A stretch of 64,000 bases of DNA. It comes from Thioclava sp. GXIMD4216 (GTDB lineage Bacteria > Pseudomonadota > Alphaproteobacteria > Rhodobacterales > Rhodobacteraceae). How positions within the stretch are numbered: position 1 is the first letter of the stretch; each line of letters starts with the position of its first letter. Location: positions 2,273,501-2,337,500 of the forward strand of contig NZ_CP149926.1 in assembly GCF_037949285.1 (NCBI RefSeq), written 5' to 3'. A program made the translations under genes and the position numbers. Positions 1 through 8,525 of this stretch are shown piece by piece. Under the pieces are notes generated by a model. The model was not told the origin of the DNA. It worked only from the letters and a program-made list of their open reading frames with translations, and did not search any database.

Positions 1-440
1 GAATTCGGTTGCCGAATAAAACTCGTATTCAAAGCCGAACGTATCAAGGAAACGACGCAGCATCGCGTTGTTATGATGGCCGAAGCTCTCATATTCCTCG
101 AACGGGTCCGGCACCGAGGTCAGCGGCTTTTGCGCGTTCTCGTGCAGCATCTCCTGATTGGGCACATTCGACGGGATCTTGCGCATCCCGTCCATGTCAT
201 CCGAGAAACAGATCAGGCGGGTCGGGATATCCGAGATCGCTTCAAACGCGCGGCGGATCATCGTCGTGCGCGCCACCTCGCCAAAGGTGCCGATATGCGG
301 CAGCCCCGAGGGACCATAGCCCGTCTCGAACAGCACATAGCCCTTTTCGGGCGGCTGTTTCTCGTACCGTTTGAGGATGCTGCGCGCTTCTTCAAAGGGC
401 CATGCTTTGGACTTCAGTGCGGCGTCGCGCAGAGTGCTCA
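1..440 (-). CDS. lysK: Lysine--tRNA ligase, class I (5' part, cut by window edge)
   Basis: This is the N-terminal part (about 146 residues) of a class I (archaeal-type) lysyl-tRNA synthetase, the form found in most alphaproteobacteria. It charges tRNA-Lys in the cytoplasm. Reading the minus strand from the ATG at 440 gives a Rossmann-fold start with [10 protein letters not shown] (an HIGH-type ATP-binding signature) near residue 44, followed by the class-specific stretch around [12 protein letters not shown]. The C-terminal part, including any KMSKS-like motif, lies outside the window. It is divergent from the TerB-like gene at 563. Confidence 0.93.
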
Positions 441-562
441 TGCTATACCTCATAACGGTGGAATTGGGCGAAAAACCGCCCCGTTGCCCTTCCCCTATTG
501 AACGCGGGCAGGGTCGTCAATAACTCAAGCCTCATAACCCTGTTTGCAAAGGACCGAATACC

Positions 563-991
563 ATGCCGGATGCCCTTCCCTCGCTTTCGCCGCAAGATGC
601 CCTTGTGGCGGTCATGGTGGCGGTTTCCGCCTCGGATGAAGAGATCCGCACCTCGGAACTGGTGGCGATCGAGCGCATCGTGAACCACCTGCCGGTCTTT
701 GCCGATTACGATGCGGACCGGATCGGCACGATCGCCCGCACCGTCTTTGCGCTATTCGAGGAGGAAGACGGTATCGAGGCGCTATTCGGGCTTGTGCGCG
801 ACAGCCTGCCGCAAGCGATGTCCGAAACCGCCTATGCGCTGGCCTGCGATGTGGCCGCAGCCGACGGGCTTCTCAACCAGCCCGAGTTGCGCATGCTGGA
901 AGAAACGCGGATCGAACTGGGGCTTGACCGCCTGCATGCCGCCGCAATCGAGCGTGGAGCCCGCGCCCGTCATATGGTGCTACCGGCCTGA
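563..991 (+). CDS. TerB-like (tellurite resistance TerB family) protein
   Basis: A small acidic all-helical cytoplasmic protein of 142 residues resembling the TerB/DUF533 fold. It has an N-terminal helix pair with acidic residues (SASDEEIRTSEL, about 23-34) and a second pseudo-repeat (CDVAAADGLLNQPEL, about 94-108), the two-lobed pattern by which TerB proteins bind metal. No other ter genes are nearby, so a tellurite role should not be assumed. It is probably a stand-alone stress or metal-associated protein. AAAGGA lies eight bases before the ATG. It is convergent with dacB. Confidence 0.7.
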   Translation: MPDALPSLSPQDALVAVMVAVSASDEEIRTSELVAIERIVNHLPVFADYDADRIGTIARTVFALFEEEDGIEALFGLVRDSLPQAMSETAYALACDVAAADGLLNQPELRMLEETRIELGLDRLHAAAIERGARARHMVLPA

Positions 992-1009
992 ACACCGACT
1001 GCGCAGGGG

Positions 1010-2440
1010 TTAGCCGTAAACAGCGCCCCATCGCATGAGCAGTTGCGACTGCAGTATTTTCGAACGCTTCACCCATTCCACCGACCCCGCCGGACGATCT
1101 TCGTCCTGCGTGCGGCGGCGGCGGTCCACATCGCCGGTCAGGATGGCAAACATCAGCTCGCGCCCGTTCGGTGCCGTCATATAGCCCGCCAGCGAGGACA
1201 CGAAATTCAGCGTGCCGGTCTTCGCATCTACCGCAAAAGGCTGGCTTTGCAGGTTGCGCCCTGCCGCATCACGCAGCTTGAAAGGTTTGACAAGGTTGCG
1301 CAGACCCATCGGCTGGCCTGCGGCAATCACCCGCACCATATCCATCGCAGTCACACGCGACGCGCCGCCCAGCCCCGAATGGTCGACAAGATCGATCGCC
1401 TGCGTGCCCGCCTTCGCTGCAATCCACCGGCTCATCGCGGTCCCCGAGCGCCCGCGCGCGGCCGGCAAACCACGCACCGTCGAGGAGGTCATCCCCACCG
1501 CCTCGGCCGTCAGGTTGGTGGAATATTTCAGCATATCCTGCAGGATAGTCGGCAGAAGCTGCGAGGCATGGGTCACCAGAACCGTGCCGACAGGAGCCGT
1601 CTTGGCCTCTTGCGGGCTGGGCAGGGGGCAGCCCTGCCCGCGCGCCAGCGTCTGGAACACATCCCCCGCATAGGCCGTCGGATGCCGCACTGGCAGCCAG
1701 CGCGACCCAGAGCGCCCCAAGGCAGGGGCCGCCACCGTCCATTGCTCTTTTCCCCCGCGATCCGAATAGGCGAAAAGCGGCGACTGGCGCGCTGCCACCT
1801 GCATCGACGCGGTATAGGCCGTCGGCGTGTAGCTGTCGCCGCGGGCATCCATCGTCAGTTGATAGCCGTTTCCGGCACGTTTCCACGCAAAATAGACGCG
1901 GTTATAGTTCAGGATCAGCCCAGAGATAGAGGGGTTATAGCTGACATAAACGGGCTGGTCCTTCGCGATTTCCTCGGCATAGGGCAGCGCCCCGCCCCAG
2001 ACAAGAAACCGCCCCGTCACGCCCCGCACCCCGATCCGCGCAAGCTCTGCCGCCATTGCCCCCAGATGATCGGTCGAAAGCGTCGGGTCCGCCCCGCCCG
2101 ACAGGACCAGATCGCCCTGAACCACGCCATTCACCACCGGCCCCGTCGCAATCAGCCACGTGCCGAAACGGTAGTTTGTTCCAAGGGTTTCAAGGGCATA
2201 AAGCGTCGTGATGGTTTTTGCCGTCGAGGCGGGCGGCAGACCCATCGTCGGGTTGCGCGCCTCCAGCACCTGCCCGCTGCGCGCATCCATCACCACATAG
2301 CCGACATCGCCCCCCAGCCGCGCCGCCTGCACATAACCCTCGCCCGAGGCCACCTGGGCCTGCGCCAATGTCGGCGGTGCCGCCAGCCCAAGAGTAGAAG
2401 CCGCCAGACCCGTAACGAAACCGCGCCGAGAAACCTGCAT
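1010..2440 (-). CDS. dacB: D-alanyl-D-alanine carboxypeptidase/endopeptidase, PBP4 type, with Tat signal
   Basis: A 476-residue penicillin-binding protein of the PBP4 (peptidase S13) family, which trims or cleaves peptidoglycan cross-links in the periplasm. The serine motif is STAK (72-75), followed by the large insertion typical of S13 enzymes, a YSTN block (SxN) and AKTGT (KTG). The N-terminus carries a twin-arginine signal (SRRGF, residues 4-8) followed by a hydrophobic stretch ending in AQA, so export of the folded protein by Tat is predicted. The frame stays open upstream into nadD, but the ATG at 2440 is the only start that exposes the signal peptide. nadD lies just upstream on the same strand. 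Confidence 0.88.
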   Translation of the reverse strand: MQVSRRGFVTGLAASTLGLAAPPTLAQAQVASGEGYVQAARLGGDVGYVVMDARSGQVLEARNPTMGLPPASTAKTITTLYALETLGTNYRFGTWLIATGPVVNGVVQGDLVLSGGADPTLSTDHLGAMAAELARIGVRGVTGRFLVWGGALPYAEEIAKDQPVYVSYNPSISGLILNYNRVYFAWKRAGNGYQLTMDARGDSYTPTAYTASMQVAARQSPLFAYSDRGGKEQWTVAAPALGRSGSRWLPVRHPTAYAGDVFQTLARGQGCPLPSPQEAKTAPVGTVLVTHASQLLPTILQDMLKYSTNLTAEAVGMTSSTVRGLPAARGRSGTAMSRWIAAKAGTQAIDLVDHSGLGGASRVTAMDMVRVIAAGQPMGLRNLVKPFKLRDAAGRNLQSQPFAVDAKTGTLNFVSSLAGYMTAPNGRELMFAILTGDVDRRRRTQDEDRPAGSVEWVKRSKILQSQLLMRWGAVYG

Positions 2441-2499
2441 CGTGCCAAACCGCCTTTTTCTGGAATGTCTGGCCAGAATAACCCGCGCGAGGCTCTGGT

Positions 2500-3117
2500 T
2501 CAAGCTTCGCGCGCAGGGCTTTTCCAGTCTCCGGCATCGCGGATACGGGTCGAGGATTCCGAAGACATCGGCATGTTGATAAAGCACCAGCGCGGCGCAG
2601 GCCCCGCCGCCAGTTCCTGCGAACGCCATCCGGGCAGTTTGGCATGGGCGAAAACCCGCGCCGCTTTCGAACAGCGTGCCCGCAACCGCACCCCGGGGCG
2701 CGCCAGAACCCCGACCGGCATCCGGTCGAAAATATCCTGCCAGTGATCCCAGCGGTCGATCTGGATCAGGTTGTCCGCCCCCATCAGCCAGACAAAATCT
2801 ACCTGCCGATAATGGGCCTGCAGCGCACGCAGCGTATCGGCGGTAAAACATGTGCCCAGCCGCTGTTCCAGATCGGTGATCTTGATCCGGGGATCGGGCA
2901 TGACCTCGCGCGCGCGCCGCATCCGCGCGGCCAGCGGCGCAGGCCCCTTGGCCTTGAGCGGATTGCCCGGACTGAGCAGCCACCAGACCTGATCCAGCCC
3001 GAACCGCCGTAGTGCCACACGACTGATATGGGCATGCCCCTGATGGGCCGGATCGAAAGATCCCCCCAAGAGGCCGATGCGCATTCCCGGACGGGCTATA
3101 GGAAAATTCTGGCTCAT
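2500..3117 (-). CDS. nadD: Nicotinate-nucleotide adenylyltransferase
   Basis: A 205-residue cytoplasmic enzyme that joins nicotinate mononucleotide and ATP to give deamido-NAD in NAD synthesis. The nucleotidyltransferase signature GGSFDPAHQGH is at residues 18-28, and WLLSPGNPLK and a C-terminal SSTRIR (ISSTxIR-type) motif are present. The ATG at 3117 was chosen because family members begin a few residues before the GLLGGSFDP strand; an in-frame ATG at 3168 is possible. It is followed after 59 bases by dacB. The rsfS and rlmH genes that often accompany nadD are absent here. Confidence 0.92.
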   Translation of the reverse strand: MSQNFPIARPGMRIGLLGGSFDPAHQGHAHISRVALRRFGLDQVWWLLSPGNPLKAKGPAPLAARMRRAREVMPDPRIKITDLEQRLGTCFTADTLRALQAHYRQVDFVWLMGADNLIQIDRWDHWQDIFDRMPVGVLARPGVRLRARCSKAARVFAHAKLPGWRSQELAAGPAPRWCFINMPMSSESSTRIRDAGDWKSPAREA

Positions 3118-3289
3118 GCGCGAAGACCTAGCCAAAGCACCTGCGGATGGGAAGCCCAAATGCGACATTATGCCACTGCCGCGTGCGGAAACTGCCCGTG
3201 GGCAGGACACCGCACAAAAGGCTGTGCTCCGCAGCGCAAAGCCGCATGTTTGCGCGTTTTCCTGCACGGCGGCCCGTGAAAGGGCCTGC

Positions 3290-4321
3290 CTAGGATGCCC
3301 CCCCCGACCCAGGCACCGACAGGGTGCAACGGGCGCGTCCTTCCCGCTTCGAGGTGTAAAGCGCGGCATCGGCATCGGCCATCATTTCTTCCGCCACCGG
3401 ATCGTCGTAATCTTGCGACATCGCCACCCCGATCGAGCCTGAAATCCGGCATTCATGCCCCTCGAAGGGGATCGGCTCTTCCAGACGGGCAATGATGCGC
3501 GCGCCCATCATCCGCAGCCGCTCCGGATCGACCGAATCGCGCAGCAGCATCACGAATTCATCGCCCCCCACCCGCGAGACGACATCCATCTCGCGCGTTT
3601 CCTCGCGCAGGATTTTGGCCACCACCGCCAGAACATGATCGCCCGCCGCATGGCCAAGCGTGTCATTCACCGCCTTGAAATGGTCCAGATCAAGCTGGGC
3701 CAGCGCGAAGGGCGCCCCCCCGCGACGACCGGCCTCAAGACTGGCCTCCAGTGCGATATCGAAGGCGCGGCGGTTGGACAGGCCGGTCAGCGGATCTGTG
3801 CGCGCCGCATCTTCCGCGCTGCGGCGGGCGCGCTCCAGCCGGTGATTGAGCGCACGCAACTCTCCCAGAACGGCCGTCTTGGCCTCTTGCAGATAGAGCA
3901 GCTCCATCGTGAGGTCGGAGGTGGAGAAATCGGCTTCGGTCAGGCGAAAGGCCCGGATTGCCTTGTTAAGATGCACGCCGAATGTCAGGTTGAGCATCAC
4001 CCCCCGCTGGACGATCGGCACCACCACACCACGCAAAGACACGTCGGGCCAGCTGCGCGGGGTCAGATGGATCCGCCGCGACGGGGAAATATCGAACGTG
4101 GCCTGCCGTGTCCGGCCCCGCCCCATCTGGAAGCAATCCGTCACCGAATGCCCGAGCGCGGAGGCACCGCCCACCACTTTCATCAGGGTCGGCCCCATGC
4201 CCAAAATCGTGCCATCCTCGTCCAGCCACAGAAACATCGGCATCAACTGGCCCAGAGCCTCGACCGACAAGGTGGGCGCGCGCGGCACGGGGGCGGTCTC
4301 CATCTGGCTGATCAACATCAT
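3290..4321 (-). CDS. Diguanylate cyclase with N-terminal H-NOX-associated (HNOBA/PAS-like) domain
   Basis: A 343-residue cytoplasmic protein. Residues about 1-135 form a PAS-like HNOBA domain (PMFLWLDEDGTILGMGPTL at 28-46), a coiled helix spans about 136-172, and a GGDEF domain begins at DPLTGLSNRRAF (176-187). The active loop GGDEF is at 252-256 and an inhibitory RxxD site (R243-D246) sits five residues before it. It should therefore make cyclic-di-GMP and be feedback-inhibited by it. Its ATG overlaps the stop of the H-NOX-like gene by four bases. The usual inference is that the H-NOX protein senses a ligand and controls this enzyme. Confidence 0.88.
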   Translation of the reverse strand: MMLISQMETAPVPRAPTLSVEALGQLMPMFLWLDEDGTILGMGPTLMKVVGGASALGHSVTDCFQMGRGRTRQATFDISPSRRIHLTPRSWPDVSLRGVVVPIVQRGVMLNLTFGVHLNKAIRAFRLTEADFSTSDLTMELLYLQEAKTAVLGELRALNHRLERARRSAEDAARTDPLTGLSNRRAFDIALEASLEAGRRGGAPFALAQLDLDHFKAVNDTLGHAAGDHVLAVVAKILREETREMDVVSRVGGDEFVMLLRDSVDPERLRMMGARIIARLEEPIPFEGHECRISGSIGVAMSQDYDDPVAEEMMADADAALYTSKREGRARCTLSVPGSGGAS

Positions 4322-4959
4322 ACTCTCCCCGCCGGTGCCGCGAGGTCGAAGCTGCGACCTTCGGCAAAACTTTCTTCAAGCAGGGTGACCAAAACGTCTT
4401 CCTGCACCATCTGGTCGTCACAGACGCCGCCCCGATCCTGCACCTGATCGAGATATTCGATAAAGGCCAGAGCCCCGTAATCATCGGCCATCGCGCGGAC
4501 CAGACCGGTCATCGCCGCCCCCCAGCCCAGCATCTTGCTATGGACGGACAGCCGATAAACCCCCACATGCTCGAGAGAGCAGGTAAGTTCCGGCATTTCG
4601 AGATCGGGCAGAGCCATCTGCGCCCTGCCCTGCATCTCGTTCAGAGATAACAGAAATTCCGGATAGTCGGGGCCGCTGAACCGCAAGAGCCTGCGCACCG
4701 GCTCGATCATGGCGACATAGGCCCCGAGGTCTTCCAGAAAGCCCAGCCGCGGCTTGTTCAGCCGTGTCGAAGCCGCCGCCAGCAAGGCGTCCGTATGGGA
4801 ATGGTCATAGGTCAGCATCGCCTCATAGCCTTCGGGAGGAATGCCGATTTCAGTCGCGACATCCAGCCAGACAGCCGTGCCGTAATTTCCAATCAAAAAG
4901 GTCTGAATCGAGGTATTTATAAGGCCATGCATGACAATCGGACCCGGGTTAAGCGACAT
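4318..4959 (-). CDS. H-NOX (heme NO-binding) family protein with degenerate heme motifs
   Basis: A 213-residue protein of the H-NOX/HNOB family; the family start MHGLINTSIQTFL is at residue 10 (an ATG at 4932 is an alternative start). Canonical members bind heme through a proximal histidine near residue 102 and sense NO or O2. Aligned by eye, the ligand position in EFLLSLNEMQGRAQ is glutamine (Q110 from the first ATG, Q101 from the second). The Y-x-S-x-R heme-propionate motif also appears lost (LSVHSKM). Heme binding is therefore doubtful. It overlaps the diguanylate cyclase by ATGA and lies 60 bases after the HAD gene. Confidence 0.8.
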   Translation of the reverse strand: MSLNPGPIVMHGLINTSIQTFLIGNYGTAVWLDVATEIGIPPEGYEAMLTYDHSHTDALLAAASTRLNKPRLGFLEDLGAYVAMIEPVRRLLRFSGPDYPEFLLSLNEMQGRAQMALPDLEMPELTCSLEHVGVYRLSVHSKMLGWGAAMTGLVRAMADDYGALAFIEYLDQVQDRGGVCDDQMVQEDVLVTLLEESFAEGRSFDLAAPAGRV

Positions 4960-5019
4960 ATGCGCCCAGCCTAGATCCTGACTGTTAAAATACCCTCAAC
5001 CCGTCATAAGACATCAGCC

Positions 5020-5715
5020 TCAACCCTGACTGGCAAGCCATTCGGGCAATTCACCAATATCGGATAGAATAGCCTGCGCGAAAGGGGCCAGCACCTCGGC
5101 GGTGGCCGGACCGGTCAGCACCCCGACCGGCATCATACCCGCCGCTTTTGCCGCCTGAAGGTCATGCAGGCTGTCGCCCAGCATCACACAAGCCTCCGCC
5201 GCGACCCCCAGCTTCTGCGCCAGTGCCAGCAGCGGTGCCGGATCGGGTTTGGCCCCGAACCCGCTATCGGCGCCCATCACATAGTCGAAATAATCCAGCG
5301 CCGCTTCGCGGTGCAGATGGACCCGCGCCGACGCCTCGGCATCATTGGTCATCACCCCCAGTTTCAGCCCCCGCGCACGCAAGCGCGGCAGCAAATCCGC
5401 CAGCGGTGCTGCGGCCACCTGCGGTGCGCCCTGCGCCATGCGGTGCATCTCCTGCGCCAGATCCGCGCGGGACCATTGCGGCAGATGCGCGGCCAGCGCG
5501 GCAACGATCTCGTCCATTGTTCCCGCAATCGCCACCGAGCTGGGCCGGAACCGCCCCGCCCGAAGGTCATAGTCTATGGCCTCCGCCAGCACCGTTGCCA
5601 AGGCCGGATCGCCGTCCGACAGATGCTGCAGCAGATCGCGGGCCCATGCGCTCCATGTCGCATGGAAATCGAACAGGGTTCCGTCTTTGTCAAACAGCAG
5701 CGCCGCAATCTGCAT
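5020..5715 (-). CDS. HAD-superfamily hydrolase, phosphoglycolate phosphatase-like
   Basis: A 231-residue soluble phosphatase of the haloacid dehalogenase superfamily. Motif I is FDKDGTLFDF (nucleophile D9, acid D11), motif II is in VMTNDAEA, motif III includes the lysine of GFGAKPDP, and motif IV is MLGDSLHDLQAAKAAG. A helical cap lies between motifs I and II, as in Gph-type enzymes. The natural substrate cannot be read from sequence; phosphoglycolate is only the closest-family guess. It lies nine bases after the DUF3572 gene and 60 bases before the H-NOX-like gene, probably in one transcript. Confidence 0.82.
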   Translation of the reverse strand: MQIAALLFDKDGTLFDFHATWSAWARDLLQHLSDGDPALATVLAEAIDYDLRAGRFRPSSVAIAGTMDEIVAALAAHLPQWSRADLAQEMHRMAQGAPQVAAAPLADLLPRLRARGLKLGVMTNDAEASARVHLHREAALDYFDYVMGADSGFGAKPDPAPLLALAQKLGVAAEACVMLGDSLHDLQAAKAAGMMPVGVLTGPATAEVLAPFAQAILSDIGELPEWLASQG

Positions 5716-5724
5716 GAAAGCTCC

Positions 5725-6003
5725 TCAGGTCCAATGCATCTGGTCGCCGCCGCCCAGAACGGCCCGCGCGGCAACAAGTTCGTCGGGGCGATAGCCCAGA
5801 TCCTGCGCACAGTCGATCACCCATGCGTCCTGCGTCAGGATAAAATCCAGCAGCGCCGTCTGGAAACCGGTCTCGCGCGCGATGGAACGGATCTGGCTGG
5901 CCTCGGCGCCGCTGACGTTGAGAAAGGCCTCCAGCAGGTTTTCCCGACCGGCCAGCCAGCCCAATGCACCAAGCGCGATCTCTTCGGCAGTTTCTTGCCG
6001 CAT
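5725..6003 (-). CDS. DUF3572 family protein
   Basis: A 92-residue helical cytoplasmic protein of unknown function with the alphaproteobacterial DUF3572 pattern: EEIALGALGWLAG near the start, a central FLNVSGAEASQIRSIA, and a C-terminal LGYRPDELVAARAVLGG. The ATG at 6003 is preceded by a good AAAGGAA at five to seven bases; an upstream in-frame start at 6033 has no such site. The family is commonly found divergent from pleD, as here. No enzymatic motif is visible. Confidence 0.82.
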   Translation of the reverse strand: MRQETAEEIALGALGWLAGRENLLEAFLNVSGAEASQIRSIARETGFQTALLDFILTQDAWVIDCAQDLGYRPDELVAARAVLGGGDQMHWT

Positions 6004-6096
6004 TTGAATTTCCTTTCCGACAAGTCGAAACATTTTATTAACCTAATACCAAGCAATATGCACAAGTGAATTAACGCCGAGGGAGAACAAGGCGTC

Positions 6097-7494
6097 ATGG
6101 CAGGCAAGATCCTGATTGCAGACCAGATCGCGACCAATCGCATCATGCTCAAGGCAAAGCTTGCCGGAGCACGCTACGATGTCGTCTTGGCCAGTAACGG
6201 GCAGATGGCACTGAACCTTGCCATCCGCGAGCGCCCCGAGCTGATCCTGATCGATCAGGCGCAACCGGATATGAGCGGGGTGGAGCTTGTGCACCATCTG
6301 AAAACCGACCCGCTGACCAGCGAGATTCCCGTGATTTTCCTGCATCAGCCGGAAGATATCGCCAACCGTCTGGCCGCATTGCGGGCGGGGGCCGATGTCT
6401 GCCTGCCCAAACCCTATGACGAGGTGCTGCTGCTGGCGCGTCTGCGCAGCCTGCTACGGACCCGTTCCACCGATGCCGAAATGCGCCTGCGCGAAAGCAC
6501 CTTCCGCGATCTGGGCTTTGCCGAAGGGCCGGCCACCTTCGCCGCACCAGCACGGATCGGGCTGATCGCCCCGACCCGCGTGCAGGCCGCCGCATGGAAA
6601 CAGGCCTTGGCGCGGCATCTCCCCGCCAATTATCTGACCATTCTCGAACGCTCCGAGGCGCTGAGCGTGGCCACCGAAGCCCAAAGCGCTTTCGACGCGC
6701 TTATTCTGGCTGCGGATCTGTCGCGCCGCGACGAGGGGTTGCGCCTGATGGCCGAGCTGCGTGCCCGTGCCGGATCGAAAGCGGCGGTGATCTGCATTGC
6801 CGCCGAGGCCGAGGCCCGCGAAACGGCGGTGATGGCTCTGGATCTGGGGGCCGATGATGTGCTGCCCGCCGATATGACCGCCCGCGAAACCACCGAGGAT
6901 ATCGCCTTACGCCTGCGCCGCCATCTGGCCCGCAAACGCCGCCTTGACCAAAGCCGGAAGAACCTGACCGAAGGGCTGCGCCTTGCCACGATCGACCCGC
7001 TGACGGGGCTGTATAACCGCCGTTATGCCATGCCGCAGCTGGAGCGGATCGCCGATCATGCCCGCCGCACCGGCAAGGATTTTGCCGTGATGCTGCTGGA
7101 TCTGGACCGTTTCAAGGACATCAACGACACCTATGGCCATGCCGTCGGAGACAGCGTGCTGACCGAGGTTGCCCATCGTCTGAGCACCGTGCTGGACGGC
7201 AATGACCTCCTTGCCCGCATCGGCGGCGAGGAGTTCCTGATCGCTCTGCCCGACTGCCCGCCCGAAGAGGCGCGACTGGCGGCGGACCTGCTTTGTCGGG
7301 TGATCAACGAACGCCCCTTCCACCGCGCCAATGGGCCGGATCTGAACGTGACGATCTCGATCGGGCTGGTGCTGGGCGACGAGCGCCTCCGGTCCATCGA
7401 TCATCTGTTCGAGGCGGCAGATCACGCGATGCTGCTGTCCAAACATAACGGGCGCAATCAGGTGCAGGTCTTTCCCTGCCCCTCGGCCGCCTGA
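6097..7494 (+). CDS. pleD: PleD-type response regulator/diguanylate cyclase
   Basis: A 465-residue protein with REC1 (about 4-120), a second degenerate receiver (about 150-285) and a GGDEF domain (about 300-460). In REC1 the phospho-acceptor D53 (LILIDQAQPD) and the KP pair are present, but the acidic pair that binds magnesium is D9-Q10 instead of D-D. The cyclase loop is GGEEF (376-380). The inhibitory RxxD site is D367-G-N-D370, so arginine is lost. In Caulobacter, PleD links phosphorylation to cyclic-di-GMP and cell polarity. Here the enzyme should be active, with weak product inhibition. Confidence 0.92.
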   Translation: MAGKILIADQIATNRIMLKAKLAGARYDVVLASNGQMALNLAIRERPELILIDQAQPDMSGVELVHHLKTDPLTSEIPVIFLHQPEDIANRLAALRAGADVCLPKPYDEVLLLARLRSLLRTRSTDAEMRLRESTFRDLGFAEGPATFAAPARIGLIAPTRVQAAAWKQALARHLPANYLTILERSEALSVATEAQSAFDALILAADLSRRDEGLRLMAELRARAGSKAAVICIAAEAEARETAVMALDLGADDVLPADMTARETTEDIALRLRRHLARKRRLDQSRKNLTEGLRLATIDPLTGLYNRRYAMPQLERIADHARRTGKDFAVMLLDLDRFKDINDTYGHAVGDSVLTEVAHRLSTVLDGNDLLARIGGEEFLIALPDCPPEEARLAADLLCRVINERPFHRANGPDLNVTISIGLVLGDERLRSIDHLFEAADHAMLLSKHNGRNQVQVFPCPSAA

Positions 7495-7556
7495 ACGCCC
7501 CCGCCCCCGCCTCTGCCCCCAAGGCCCGAAGCCCCCGCAACAGCGATAGGAACAAC

Positions 7557-7587
7557 AAAACGCCCCGCCGGTTTTCCCAGCGGGGCG
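7557..7587 (-). terminator. Factor-independent terminator of the heavy-metal-sensor operon
   Basis: CGCCCCGC at 7561-7568 pairs with GCGGGGCG at 7580-7587. On the minus strand the stem is followed by TTTTGTTGTT (bases 7560 downwards), placing a U tract after the hairpin, 37 bases past the stop at 7625. On the plus strand only TT follows, so use by pleD would be weaker. Confidence 0.75.
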
Positions 7588-7624
7588 TTCGAACAGCGCG
7601 TCCTGCAACCGCTCACGCGGCAGG

Positions 7625-8101
7625 CTAATGCTGCGGTGGCGGGCCACCCCCTTCTTCTTCATGGGTGCGAATCCGCTCGACAAAGGTCTTGCGGTCCTCG
7701 GGGGTGAGTGTCCCGAGCCACTTCACCATAATATCCTCGCCGGTCTGGATACGGGACACGATATGCATCCGGTGCGCATTCAGCGCATCGCGCACGGCGA
7801 CCTCGTCATAGGGGGTCTGCTCGATCGCCGTCAGAATCCTGTCCAGCCAGACATCCATAGCACCGGGATAATTGTTGAACTCGAACCCTTCGGCCTTGGC
7901 CATCTTGGTCAGGGTCTGGCGGTCCGCATCGGTCAACCCACGGTCAAAAGGCCCCAGCCCGACCTGCGGCGGCTGGGGGCCGCGATTGGCGGGACCGAAG
8001 GCACCGCCAATAATAACGCCTGCGACCAAGAGATTGAGCGTGACGGAAATCATAAGTGCCCAGCGGGTCTTACGATCCCCTTTGCGCCTTGTCTCGTTCA
8101 T
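7625..8101 (-). CDS. Periplasmic heavy-metal sensor-like protein (CpxP/ZraP-like)
   Basis: A 158-residue protein with an N-terminal membrane anchor (about 14-36, ALMISVTLNLLVAGVIIGGA) and a helical periplasmic part. LTDADRQTL and LTPEDRKTFVERI resemble the LTxxQ-type repeats of the CpxP/ZraP/CnrX superfamily. Such proteins sense metal or misfolded protein, often in step with an ECF sigma factor. It ends with E/G/P residues and two C-terminal polar residues (QH). Its ATG follows the stop of the preceding gene with no gap (TAA-ATG), so it is translationally coupled to the sigma factor operon. Confidence 0.78.
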   Translation of the reverse strand: MNETRRKGDRKTRWALMISVTLNLLVAGVIIGGAFGPANRGPQPPQVGLGPFDRGLTDADRQTLTKMAKAEGFEFNNYPGAMDVWLDRILTAIEQTPYDEVAVRDALNAHRMHIVSRIQTGEDIMVKWLGTLTPEDRKTFVERIRTHEEEGGGPPPQH

Positions 8102-8506
8102 TTAATAAGCTCCAGACTCGCTTGCGACCTGCGCGGCAACGGAGAACAGATCACCGGTCGGCAACAGCTCAACAGTTGTTGACTCAGCGGTGGAAATCGT
8201 CTTCAGCCCAACATAGGACAAAGGATTGCCGCTCGACAAACCAATAATAACGCCCATGCAGGTTGCCGCCACCATGCCGCCCATCGGCAACCAGTTGCGT
8301 GCAGCATCGCGCAGCACGGATATCAGACCGAACAGACCGCCGGTCCAGGCCACATCTGCCGCCCCCGGAGCGCCGGGACGCAAGTGCTGTGCCTGCATCT
8401 GTAGACCATCCGCCAGCACGCGCGCCAGAAACTCGGGCGACGGCTCGGGCTGCTGGTCCCGCGCGGCTTGCCAGAATGGCTCAAGCTTATGTTCGTCAAC
8501 CATCAT
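8102..8506 (-). CDS. Small single-pass membrane protein, candidate anti-sigma factor
   Basis: A 134-residue protein not assigned to a named family. A polar N-terminal cytoplasmic stretch (about 1-75) with PSPEFLARVLADGLQMQ is followed by one membrane helix (about 74-94, MGGMVAATCMGVIIGL) and a short periplasmic tail. The position directly after an ECF sigma gene, the size and the topology all fit an anti-sigma factor; that is inference from context only, and no zinc-binding HxxxCxxC motif is present. The ATG at 8506 has GGAGG seven bases upstream. Confidence 0.6.
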   Translation of the reverse strand: MMVDEHKLEPFWQAARDQQPEPSPEFLARVLADGLQMQAQHLRPGAPGAADVAWTGGLFGLISVLRDAARNWLPMGGMVAATCMGVIIGLSSGNPLSYVGLKTISTAESTTVELLPTGDLFSVAAQVASESGAY

Positions 8507-8525
8507 CACACCCTCCTTCACGGCC

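Noticed and set aside
563..991. Tellurite resistance operon
   Set aside because: Only a TerB-like gene is present; no terA, terC, terD or terE nearby.
1043..2746. Long plus-strand open frame opposite dacB/nadD
   Set aside because: Arg/His/Pro-rich translation without family features; it mirrors two recognised genes in a GC-rich genome.
2441..2983. 543-base N-terminal extension of the dacB frame
   Set aside because: It runs into nadD, and the Tat signal directly after the ATG at 2440 marks the true start.
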